Source: Anaerolineae bacterium (GTDB taxonomy: Bacteria > Chloroflexota > Anaerolineae > Anaerolineales > Villigracilaceae). From it: DNA of 10,166 bases. Within the stretch, counting starts at the first letter, position 1; each line of letters opens with the position of its first letter. Of the stretch, positions 1-7,230 are shown one piece after another. The stretch is taken from positions 510 to 10,675 of the forward strand of contig DQGV01000271.1 of NCBI GenBank assembly GCA_003524705.1. Direction: 5' to 3'. A program made the position numbers and the translations under genes. Under the pieces are notes generated by a model. That model was not told where the DNA came from. It saw nothing but the letters and a program-made list of their open reading frames with translations, and ran no database searches.

Positions 1-1
1 A

Positions 2-1597
2 ACCCAACGCCTCTTAAAAGAAACAGAAACGCGTGCGGCTGAGTTGGCAATTCTCAACTCCGTTGGTGAGGCGATGGCGAAAACGCTGGATGTGAAAACA
101 GTCACCTACAATGTCGGCGATAAAATCCGCGAAATTTTCCATGCCGAAATCGTTGATATTCTGATGTTTGACTCAAAAACAAACATGGTGCAACTGACTT
201 ATAGTTATGCGGGTAAATATTTTGAAAATGAACCAGCATGGGAATTAACGGAAGGCGGGTTAACTACAAAAATTATCAAAACGCGTCAACCTTTGTTATT
301 AAAGTCTGCCAAAGAAATTGAAGAGCAAGGCGCCCAAGCTTATGTCACCTCGCCAGAAGATGAACCCGATATTCAATCGTATATGGGTGTGCCTATTATG
401 GTGGGAGAAAAAATATTAGGTGTTGTAGATGTGCAAAGCGCAAAACCAAGTGCATTTGATGAAAGTAACTTGCGCCTCTTACAAACACTTTCCGCCAACA
501 TGGGCATTGCCATTGAAAATGCCCGTCTGTTTGATGAAACCCAACGCCTCTTAAAAGAAACTGAACAACGCGCCGCTGAATTGGCGTTAATCAATGGTGT
601 TCAACAAGGTCTTGCTTCCAAACTCGATATTCAATCTATCATCAACTTAGTTGGTGACAAAGTTCGTGACGTATTCGATACACAAACAACCTATATTGCT
701 CTACACGATAAAGCCACTCAAACCTTCCGCATCCCTTATTATCTACATCAAGGAGAACGTATTACTATTCACGAAACTCCTTCTATAAATCAAACCCCCA
801 CTGGGCATATTATAAAAACTCGTGAGATGCTTTTACTTAATGAAAATGCTAACGAACGCACGAGAGAATTAGGCGCAGTGTATGTTGCTGAAGATGACAT
901 ACCACTCTCGTGGATGGGTGTTCCCATGATTGCTGGTGATGAAGTAGTTGGCGTTATCTGTTTGCAAAACATTGAGCGTGAAAATGCTTATTCAACGTCC
1001 GATGTGAGTCTCTTTAAAACAATTGCTTCCAGTTTAGCAGTCGCATTACAGAACGCCCAACTTTTTGAAGAGACCAACCGTCTACTCAAAGATACAGAAG
1101 AGCGTGCCAAAGAACTTGCTATTATCAACGGCGTACAAGCAGACTTATCCGCTAGCATGGAAACAGATGCCATGTATCAACTGGTGGGCAATAAATTGCA
1201 AGAAGTATTCGATGCCCAAGTGGTGACAATTATTGAATACGATCCTCAAATTAATCTCTGTAATTGGCGCTATGCAGTTGAAAAAGGAAGGGTATTATAC
1301 GTTGAACCAACCAAGCCAATTGGATTTTCAAAATATATTATTGATAATCGCCGCATGATTTTAGTCAATGAAAATGTAGCCGAACGGCGGCGCGAATTAG
1401 GTGGCGTTGTAGCGGCAGGAAGCCCAGCAAAATCTTATATCGGTATGCCTTTATTGATTAATAATCAAGTCCGCGGTGTTATCTCATTACAAAATATTGA
1501 CCATGAAAACGCATTTTCAGAATCAGATGTGCGTTTGTTACAAACACTTACAAGTTCGATGAGTGTGGCACTTGAAAATGCACGTCTATTAGAAGAA
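2..1597 (+). repeat. Tandem GAF-plus-linker coding repeat, about 525-537 bp period, three units
   Basis: Three consecutive GAF-plus-linker modules begin at about 2, 539 and 1073, each at the linker ([27 protein letters not shown]); the fourth module starting near 1598 is much more diverged. Bases 1-24 are identical to 538-561, and the similarity continues through the linker; the GAF bodies are clearly alike in protein but diverged in DNA. This is internal duplication of a sensory module. The array may extend upstream of the window. Confidence 0.75.
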
Positions 1598-2893
1598 ACA
1601 CGCCGACGTGAACGTGAGAATATTGCTTTGTTAGATATCAGCCGTGATATTTCATCCACGCTTGATTCTTCCACTGTGTTAGAAGGAATCGCCACCCATG
1701 CGAAAAACGTATTGAATGCCGAACTGAGCGGACTCTTCCTCCCCGAAGGAAATGGTCAAGTATTTAGAGCAATTGCCGCCTTTGGCGATGAAGCGGAAAA
1801 TCTAAGAAATGACACCATCAATGTAGGCGAAGGTATCTTAGGAAATATCGCCAAAAACAAAGTCGGTGAAATCGTCAACGATGTGGATCATGACCCACGT
1901 GCCGTTCAAATTGCGGGCACAGAAATTGGTTCAGATGAACATTTAATAGCTGTGCCATTGCTCGCCAATGATGAATTGATTGGTCTCATGGCAGTCTGGC
2001 GTAACGGAAAAAGTAGAGACTTTCTTGAATCTGAATTACAGTTTTTGAATGGCTTAGCGCGCCAAGCCGTGATTGCCGTACAAAATGCAAAACTTTTTGA
2101 TGAAGTACAAGAAGCGCGCATGATTGCAGAACATGCCAACCAAGCCAAAAGTTCATTCCTTGCAACGATGAGTCATGAATTACGCACGCCATTGAATGCC
2201 ATTATCGGTTTTACAAGAATAGTACGCCGCAAAGCAGAAGAGGCATTGCCCGATAAACAAAAAGAAAATTTGGATAAAGTATTATCCAGTGCCGAACATT
2301 TGCTTGATTTGATTAACACAGTTTTAGATATTGCAAAAATTGAGGCAGGCAAAATGGAAGTGCAAGCCAACAACTTCAGCATCAATGCTTTGGTTGATCA
2401 ATGTTTCAATACGGCACAACCCTTAATCAAACCGACTGTGCGTTTTGAAAAACATAATGACATTACCTTGCCGTTGATTTACTCAGACCAAAATAAAATT
2501 AAACAAATTGTTTTGAATTTGTTAAGCAACGCCGCAAAGTTTACTCACGCAGGCAAAATCAAAATCAGTGTGGCGCATGAAAACGCAATTCTGAAAATTG
2601 ATGTCTTGGATACGGGCATCGGCATGAACGAAGAAGCCCTCAACAAAATTTTTGAAGAATTTCAACAAGCCGATTCCAGCACCACGCGTGAATATGGCGG
2701 CACAGGTCTTGGGCTTGCCATCAGTCGCAACCTCGCCCGTCTGCTCGGCGGTGATTTAACAGTCGTCAGTGAATTAGATAAAGGATCAACGTTTACATTG
2801 TCTCTGCCCATTCATTATCAAGATGAAAAACCCGCTTCATCATCTGACGTTCAAGCTGATTCTGTTCCATCAACATTTTCTCAACCCAATTAA
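2..2893 (+). CDS. Multi-GAF sensor histidine kinase, 5'-truncated by window edge
   Basis: Soluble sensor kinase that should autophosphorylate on His and pass phosphate to a response regulator. The frame is open to the left edge, so the true start lies outside; 963 residues are visible. Order: end of a linker helix (2-45), GAF1 (about 44-530), GAF2 (583-1065), GAF3 (1111-1590), GAF4 (1618-2100), HisKA dimerisation helices (about 2145-2350) and HATPase_c (about 2480-2815). Catalytic motifs are intact: H-box SHELRTP with the phospho-His at 2174-2176, N-box [10 protein letters not shown]1 DTGIGM and G2 GGTGLGL. GAF1-3 share the core pattern MGVP/IGMP followed by GVxxxQ and are joined by similar helical linkers ([14 protein letters not shown] type); GAF4 is more divergent. 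There is no phytochrome-type Cys-His pair and no membrane segment in the visible part, and no C-terminal receiver. The tail after HATPase_c is Ser/Pro/Asp rich. GAF ligands cannot be deduced. Kinase identity is firm. Confidence 0.95.
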   Translation, partial: TQRLLKETETRAAELAILNSVGEAMAKTLDVKTVTYNVGDKIREIFHAEIVDILMFDSKTNMVQLTYSYAGKYFENEPAWELTEGGLTTKIIKTRQPLLLKSAKEIEEQGAQAYVTSPEDEPDIQSYMGVPIMVGEKILGVVDVQSAKPSAFDESNLRLLQTLSANMGIAIENARLFDETQRLLKETEQRAAELALINGVQQGLASKLDIQSIINLVGDKVRDVFDTQTTYIALHDKATQTFRIPYYLHQGERITIHETPSINQTPTGHIIKTREMLLLNENANERTRELGAVYVAEDDIPLSWMGVPMIAGDEVVGVICLQNIERENAYSTSDVSLFKTIASSLAVALQNAQLFEETNRLLKDTEERAKELAIINGVQADLSASMETDAMYQLVGNKLQEVFDAQVVTIIEYDPQINLCNWRYAVEKGRVLYVEPTKPIGFSKYIIDNRRMILVNENVAERRRELGGVVAAGSPAKSYIGMPLLINNQVRGVISLQNIDHENAFSESDVRLLQTLTSSMSVALENARLLEETRRRERENIALLDISRDISSTLDSSTVLEGIATHAKNVLNAELSGLFLPEGNGQVFRAIAAFGDEAENLRNDTINVGEGILGNIAKNKVGEIVNDVDHDPRAVQIAGTEIGSDEHLIAVPLLANDELIGLMAVWRNGKSRDFLESELQFLNGLARQAVIAVQNAKLFDEVQEARMIAEHANQAKSSFLATMSHELRTPLNAIIGFTRIVRRKAEEALPDKQKENLDKVLSSAEHLLDLINTVLDIAKIEAGKMEVQANNFSINALVDQCFNTAQPLIKPTVRFEKHNDITLPLIYSDQNKIKQIVLNLLSNAAKFTHAGKIKISVAHENAILKIDVLDTGIGMNEEALNKIFEEFQQADSSTTREYGGTGLGLAISRNLARLLGGDLTVVSELDKGSTFTLSLPIHYQDEKPASSSDVQADSVPSTFSQPN

Positions 2894-2897
2894 ACAC

Positions 2898-2901
2898 GGA
2901 G
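2898..2901 (+). promoter_or_regulatory. Shine-Dalgarno GGAG deciding the start at 2910
   Basis: GGAG lies 8 bases ahead of the ATG at 2910 and just after the stop codon of the upstream kinase (2891-2893). It favours this ATG over the in-frame ATG at 2823, which would overlap the kinase by about 70 bases and add a leader that does not resemble the flavoprotein family. Confidence 0.7.
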
Positions 2902-2909
2902 ACTTCGTC

Positions 2910-4316
2910 ATGCCTAATTTAGATAACTGTCAGCAAAATTTTACTTGGCACAATTGGAACGGAAATCTTACAGCCACCCCATCTAATTATTGTAAACCAA
3001 CAGATGCTAATGATTTGCCCAAGATTGTATTAGCGGCAAAGAATGCAGGTAAAAAAGTCCGCGTGCTCGGCGGCGGCTTTTCATGGACACCCGTTGTGCC
3101 AACCAATGATTACATGATTGACATGACAAATTTCAACAGAATCATTTCAGTGGACATGGAAAAGAATCTAGTCACTGTTGAGGCTGGGATGATGGTTGGT
3201 GATCTCTCAGTTGAACTTTCAGAAAAATATAAATTATCTCTTGAAACTGAAACAGTAATTCCTTATGTCACAGTCGGCGGTGCAGTGGCATTGGGTTGCC
3301 ATGGAACTGGCTATAACCAAGGAACATACTCTGACCTCGTTGTAGGCATGGAAGTAATCTTGGCAGATGGTACATGGCAAACTTTTACTGTTGAAAGCGA
3401 TGGCGAAGAGATGATGAATGCCTTGCGTGTAAGTCTGGGTGCGCTTGGTATTATCTTCAGTGTCACTTTACAATGTGTGCCATTATTCAACCTGCAAGTA
3501 GTAGATGGGCGTGCAGATATGGTTGATACGATTAATAACATTCAAAAACTTGTAACAAGCCACGATTATGTTGAAGTATTCTGGTTTCCCTTTAACAAAC
3601 AGTGTTGGATAAAAACATGGGATAAGACACCGAAACCTGCTACTGAAAGCGAGATCAAATGGGGCTGGGATGAATTAAAAACATATCTCGAAATTTCAAC
3701 CTTTGGGAAGTTTCTAATGGATAGGCTTCAAAATACACCAAGCCTAACGCCTCTGATTATGCAATTTTTTTCATTTCTAATGCCTGAGAATAAACCAGCG
3801 GATAATGTTATAGCCGAGTCTTCGTTCGTATTTCACTATCAAACATCCTACCTTCAAGTGTGGGATATGAGCTATTGTATTAACATCCCTAACAATGATT
3901 TTACAAACGTACAAAAAGCTTGGAACCAAGTAGTAAATCGAGTCAATGCACTAAAAGACCAAGGTCTGTATCCGCAAAATATGGTCCTACACACACGCTA
4001 TATACAAAATAGCAGTGCATATCTATCACCCACCGTTGGCAATGACCATACCTGTTGCATAGAAATCCTGACATTTAATGGAGATGGTCGTCCGGTTGCT
4101 CAATACGAAGATTATTTCAAACAAATAGAACAAGATTGGATTGCTCTAGGCGGCAAACCACATTGGGGAAAAGCTATCTATTCTATAGACAATCTCAAGT
4201 CTATGTATGGTGCCAACATGGCTAAATTTCTTCAAATCAGACAAAGCCTCGACCCGAATCAGGTCTTTATGAACGACTTTTTATATCAAGTCTTTCAAAT
4301 GCAACCCTCTAAATAA
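2910..4316 (+). CDS. FAD-dependent oxidoreductase, aldonolactone oxidase/dehydrogenase-like (FAD_binding_4 + ALO domains)
   Basis: 468-residue flavoprotein of the VAO/aldonolactone oxidoreductase superfamily (L-gulonolactone oxidase, D-arabinono-lactone oxidase, alditol oxidase). Residues about 25-195 form the FAD-binding domain: pyrophosphate loop VLGGGFSW (52-59), TVEAG (89-93), GGAVALGCHGTG (123-134). Residues about 200-468 form the ALO-type substrate domain, ending in the family's HWxK motif (HWGK, 418-421) and DPNQVFMNDFL. The loop residue that in covalent family members is the flavin-linked His (GGGHS) is Phe57 here, so FAD is probably held non-covalently, as in plant L-galactonolactone dehydrogenase. 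No signal peptide or membrane segment is evident, so it is likely cytoplasmic. Substrate (sugar lactone or polyol) and electron acceptor cannot be read from sequence. It sits 16 bases after one kinase gene and 8 before another, so it is presumably co-transcribed with them, which is unusual for this enzyme family. Confidence 0.88.
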   Translation: MPNLDNCQQNFTWHNWNGNLTATPSNYCKPTDANDLPKIVLAAKNAGKKVRVLGGGFSWTPVVPTNDYMIDMTNFNRIISVDMEKNLVTVEAGMMVGDLSVELSEKYKLSLETETVIPYVTVGGAVALGCHGTGYNQGTYSDLVVGMEVILADGTWQTFTVESDGEEMMNALRVSLGALGIIFSVTLQCVPLFNLQVVDGRADMVDTINNIQKLVTSHDYVEVFWFPFNKQCWIKTWDKTPKPATESEIKWGWDELKTYLEISTFGKFLMDRLQNTPSLTPLIMQFFSFLMPENKPADNVIAESSFVFHYQTSYLQVWDMSYCINIPNNDFTNVQKAWNQVVNRVNALKDQGLYPQNMVLHTRYIQNSSAYLSPTVGNDHTCCIEILTFNGDGRPVAQYEDYFKQIEQDWIALGGKPHWGKAIYSIDNLKSMYGANMAKFLQIRQSLDPNQVFMNDFLYQVFQMQPSK

Positions 4317-4324
4317 GAAAGCAC

Positions 4325-6709
4325 ATGTCTAATATTCGTTTTCCAATTCCCGAAATGCCCCCTCTCCCCAAGCAAATGCAAGGGCGTCCTTTTGGGTTAG
4401 ATGAACAAGGAAAACCAATTAAGCAAAGTCGTGGGGTGGTTTATAAAGGTTCGTTAAATTATTTATATCAAGTGATAGGAAAACATACTGCCCTCAAATT
4501 GCCTGCTGAATTAAATTCACAAGAACGGGCAAAAAAAATAAAAGAGGCTCAAGAATCAGCCTTCCACGAAGTAGTGAAGCGGCTTAATGATGCAATTCCT
4601 GACCCACAGTATCACGTCACAGCCGAATATCTTTTGAATGAAGGCAATAGTTATTCACGTGAATTTTCAACTTTCTTTTTTGAAATTTGTCGAACCGTTT
4701 GCGAAGACCCTGATTTCCATTTCAATAAAGGCAAGTTTAATGATGACAGTGCAGTGGCGTATATGATTCGCCCCTTTCCATTGAATAGCGTTTTCAAAAC
4801 ATTTCCACGTTTCGTGGCAAAGTATTCCAATATTGATATTGAAACCATTGAAACGACTGCTACCTCAGCCGTATTGCGAATGCGCCCAGACCAGCAATTG
4901 GCTGATTTACCCAAATCACTTCATCAACATTCCATTTTAGCAACCTGCCATTCATTCCAAGGATATTTGGTTCATTTACCAAAGTTTCATTCTGGTTTGG
5001 CCCCAGCAGAAATTAAAGAAAGAAAATGTCGTTTACAAGGTGATGAATATTGTGAATGGGAATTTACTTGGGAAACTCCACGCCCACAGGTTGGGTTGAA
5101 AGTATGGAGTGGCATTGTTATATCAGTAGCATTATTACTTTATACATTCTTGCGTTTACCTGCTTGGGAATGGATAGAGTTAGTAGCACTTCTCCCTGCT
5201 TTATACACTTGGTTTGCATATCGAATTGAAATAGGCAATTACGAACGTGACCGCCAACAAAGAATCCTAACTGAGCAAAGTGAAAAAAGCGAACAACAAT
5301 ATGATGAGTTATTAAAATCAAATAGCAGTTTACAACTGTCAAATGTAAGCCTCGAACAAAAGATTTCGCAACTGACCGCCCTATATGAAATTGGATTAGC
5401 AGTCAGTTCAGTTTTAGACCTTGATGAATTGCTTGAAAAAAGTTTACAAGCAGTCATTAAACATTTGAACTTTGACCGCGCCATGATTATGCTCGTAGAT
5501 GAAAAACAAAAAGTGCTCACAGATGGGCATATTATTGGTGGTTCAAATGAATTAATTAATGCTGTCAAAAACCTATCTATCCCTCTTGAAAGAAAAGATT
5601 CCCTGCTCATGCAAAGTATCAATAGCCATGAGCCTGTTCAGGTCAACAGCATAGATGAAATCAAGGATGAAGCGCAACGCAACCCATTGATTCAATTTGG
5701 AATCACAGGATACGTCAGCGTGCCATTAATCGTACAAGGAAAAATCATTGGCGTATTGTTAGCAGATAATTCACAAACCAACAGACCCATTCCTCAAGAT
5801 TCAGTAAACTCACTCGTCATTGTTGGAAGTCAAATTGCGAGTGCAGTAGATAGCGCACGCTTGTATCAAACACTAGAACAACGTGTTAACGAACGCACAC
5901 AGGAAGCAGAAGAGGCTCGCGCCTTAGCAGAGAATGCTAACAAAGCCAAGAGTGCATTTCTTGCTACTATGAGTCATGAACTGCGCACACCACTCAATGC
6001 CATTATTGGTTTCACAAGAATTGTTCGTGGAAAATCAGAAGGCGTTCTTCCTGAAAAACAAACTGACAATCTTGATAAGGTTTTATCAAGTGCCGAGCAT
6101 TTACTTAATTTAATCAATACAGTTTTAGATATTGCAAAAATTGAAGCAGGGCGCATGGATGTGCAAGCCAGTAACTTCAGCATCAATGCTTTGGTAGACC
6201 AATGTTTCAATACTGTCAAACCACTGATTAAGCCAAATGTGAAAATTGAAAAAGAAAACGATATAACCCTTCCGCTTATTTATTCAGACCAAAACAAAAT
6301 AAAACAAATCATTCTCAACCTATTAAGCAATGCCGCCAAATTTACTCATGACGGCAAAATTAAAATCAGCGTCTATCATGAAAACTCGTTTTTCAAAATT
6401 GACGTAGCCGATACAGGCATCGGCATGAACGAAGAAGCACTGAGCAGAATCTTTGAAGAATTTCAGCAAGCCGATTCCAGCACCACCCGCCAATATGGAG
6501 GCACAGGGCTTGGGCTTTCTATTAGCCGCAACTTGGCTCATCTACTAGGCGGAAATTTAACCGCTACGAGCGAACCAGATAAAGGCTCAACCTTTACACT
6601 TTCACTCCCAATTCATTATACAGATAAAAAATCCGCTTCACCTTCAGACGTTCAGCCTGATTCTGCACAACCAGCATTTACTACACCCGAAGCTGATTCT
6701 TCTAACTAA
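4325..6709 (+). CDS. Membrane-anchored sensor histidine kinase: V4R-like N-terminus, 2 TM, GAF, HisKA, HATPase_c
   Basis: 794-residue kinase. Residues 1-250 form a soluble region whose end has the pattern C-(x7)-C-x-W (C235, C243, within CRLQGDEYCEWEFTW), preceded by CHSFQGYL (C208); this resembles V4R / NO-signalling-fold small-molecule sensors, but the assignment is tentative. Two hydrophobic segments follow (about 259-277 and 282-302) with a very short loop, so both the N-terminal region and the kinase should be cytoplasmic. Then come a helical linker (304-350), a GAF domain (about 352-512), a coiled coil (514-542), HisKA with phospho-His551 in SHELRTP, and HATPase_c with N-box NLLSNAAKF (665-673), DTGIGM (696-701) and GGTGLGL (725-731). 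From residue 538 on it aligns without gaps to the kinase ending at 2893. The start ATG has only a weak purine-rich leader 8 bases after the previous stop, suggesting translational coupling. No receiver is attached; the likely partner is the regulator 13 bases downstream. Confidence 0.93.
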   Translation: MSNIRFPIPEMPPLPKQMQGRPFGLDEQGKPIKQSRGVVYKGSLNYLYQVIGKHTALKLPAELNSQERAKKIKEAQESAFHEVVKRLNDAIPDPQYHVTAEYLLNEGNSYSREFSTFFFEICRTVCEDPDFHFNKGKFNDDSAVAYMIRPFPLNSVFKTFPRFVAKYSNIDIETIETTATSAVLRMRPDQQLADLPKSLHQHSILATCHSFQGYLVHLPKFHSGLAPAEIKERKCRLQGDEYCEWEFTWETPRPQVGLKVWSGIVISVALLLYTFLRLPAWEWIELVALLPALYTWFAYRIEIGNYERDRQQRILTEQSEKSEQQYDELLKSNSSLQLSNVSLEQKISQLTALYEIGLAVSSVLDLDELLEKSLQAVIKHLNFDRAMIMLVDEKQKVLTDGHIIGGSNELINAVKNLSIPLERKDSLLMQSINSHEPVQVNSIDEIKDEAQRNPLIQFGITGYVSVPLIVQGKIIGVLLADNSQTNRPIPQDSVNSLVIVGSQIASAVDSARLYQTLEQRVNERTQEAEEARALAENANKAKSAFLATMSHELRTPLNAIIGFTRIVRGKSEGVLPEKQTDNLDKVLSSAEHLLNLINTVLDIAKIEAGRMDVQASNFSINALVDQCFNTVKPLIKPNVKIEKENDITLPLIYSDQNKIKQIILNLLSNAAKFTHDGKIKISVYHENSFFKIDVADTGIGMNEEALSRIFEEFQQADSSTTRQYGGTGLGLSISRNLAHLLGGNLTATSEPDKGSTFTLSLPIHYTDKKSASPSDVQPDSAQPAFTTPEADSSN

Positions 6710-6712
6710 CTT

Positions 6713-6717
6713 GGAGG
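6713..6717 (+). promoter_or_regulatory. Shine-Dalgarno GGAGG deciding the start at 6723
   Basis: A full GGAGG lies 5 bases before the ATG at 6723. An in-frame TTG at 6711 would include this site inside the coding region, so the ATG is preferred; it also places MKTILVIED at the N-terminus, as expected for a receiver domain. Confidence 0.8.
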
Positions 6718-6722
6718 AAGTT

Positions 6723-7076
6723 ATGAAAACAATTCTTGTTATCGAAGACACCGAATTAAATATTGACCTCATCACCCAACTGCTAGAAGATGAATACAAC
6801 CTCGTCATCGCCAAAGATGGCGCACAAGGCGTAGAAATGGCACAAAGCCAACATCCTGATTTGATTCTGATGGATATGGCACTCCCCGTCATGGATGGAT
6901 ACGAAGCCACAAAAAAGATTCGCGAAACCAACAAAACACTACCGATTATTGGTTTATCTTCACACGCCATGAGCGGAGACGAAGTCAAAGCCCTTGAAGC
7001 AGGTTGCAACGACTACCTCACCAAACCGATTAACGACAAATTGTTATTTGATAAGTTGAAAGAATATTTAAAATAA
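6723..7076 (+). CDS. Single-domain response regulator (DivK/CheY-like receiver)
   Basis: 117-residue stand-alone receiver domain with no output domain. The acidic pocket is E8-D9, the phosphoacceptor is Asp51 (LILMDMALPVMDG), the switch Ser/Thr is Ser79 in GLSSHAM (commonly LTAHAM in DivK-type proteins), and the invariant Lys is Lys101 in YLTKPI. All residues needed for phosphorylation are present. Such proteins act as phosphate shuttles or protein-protein switches. Being 13 bases downstream of a kinase that has no receiver of its own, and in the same operon as a second kinase with the same catalytic core, it is the obvious phosphoacceptor for both. Its onward target is not fixed by sequence; a phosphotransfer protein, a kinase, or the downstream REC-phosphatase pathway are possible. 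The stop at 7074-7076 is followed within 4 bases by the repeat element. Confidence 0.95.
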   Translation: MKTILVIEDTELNIDLITQLLEDEYNLVIAKDGAQGVEMAQSQHPDLILMDMALPVMDGYEATKKIRETNKTLPIIGLSSHAMSGDEVKALEAGCNDYLTKPINDKLLFDKLKEYLK

Positions 7077-7079
7077 TCA

Positions 7080-7212
7080 GTCATTGCGAGCCTGTTGGTC
7101 GAGTAGCCCTAAGCGGTTGTTGCGAAGGGCATATCGAGACCATAAAGGCGAATCAATCCCCAACATAATTATAAGATTGCTTCGTCGTCGCTTCACAACT
7201 CCTCGCAATGAC
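7080..7212 (+). repeat. Intergenic palindromic element with 11-bp perfect terminal inverted repeats
   Basis: Bases 7080-7090 (GTCATTGCGAG) are the exact reverse complement of 7202-7212 (CTCGCAATGAC), bounding a 133-bp non-coding element that fills most of the 154-bp gap. The right arm also carries GATTGCTTCGTC (7175-7186), which with the CTCGCAATGAC end I recall as a widely dispersed REP/MITE-like repeat in several bacterial phyla including Chloroflexota. It encodes nothing. It could be a non-autonomous mobile element, and transcribed it could fold and affect mRNA stability or read-through. No clear target-site duplication was seen. Confidence 0.75.
7097..7141 (+). repeat. Nested imperfect inverted repeat within the intergenic element
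   Basis: The left arm 7097-7110 (GGTCGAGTAGCCCT) pairs imperfectly with the right arm 7126-7141 (AGGGCATATCGAGACC), leaving a loop of about 15 bases (7111-7125). GGTC/GACC and the CCCT/AGGG core match, with a bulged middle. It looks like a second repeat family inserted in, or fused to, the left half of the larger palindrome. It has no T-run, so it is not a classical intrinsic terminator. Confidence 0.55.
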
Positions 7213-7230
7213 GGAATCTAATGGAGATTC

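Noticed and set aside
44..46. TTG at 44 as the start of the multi-GAF kinase
   Set aside because: The frame is open to base 2, and the preceding codons encode the same linker (TQRLLKETE) that precedes GAF2, so the gene begins upstream of the window.
44..2100. Phytochrome-like chromophore-binding GAF
   Set aside because: None of the four GAF domains shows the Cys-His bilin-attachment pair or the PAS/PHY neighbours of phytochromes.
2823..2909. Longer N-terminus for the flavoenzyme from the ATG at 2823
   Set aside because: It overlaps the kinase C-terminus, has no ribosome site, and the extra residues are an out-of-frame reading of kinase code; ATG 2910 has GGAG at good spacing.
5239..5622. 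127-codon minus-strand frame, and other antisense frames across the kinases, flavoenzyme and serB
   Set aside because: All lie opposite strongly supported coding sequence; their products are Ser/Cys-rich and lack domains, typical of antisense shadows.
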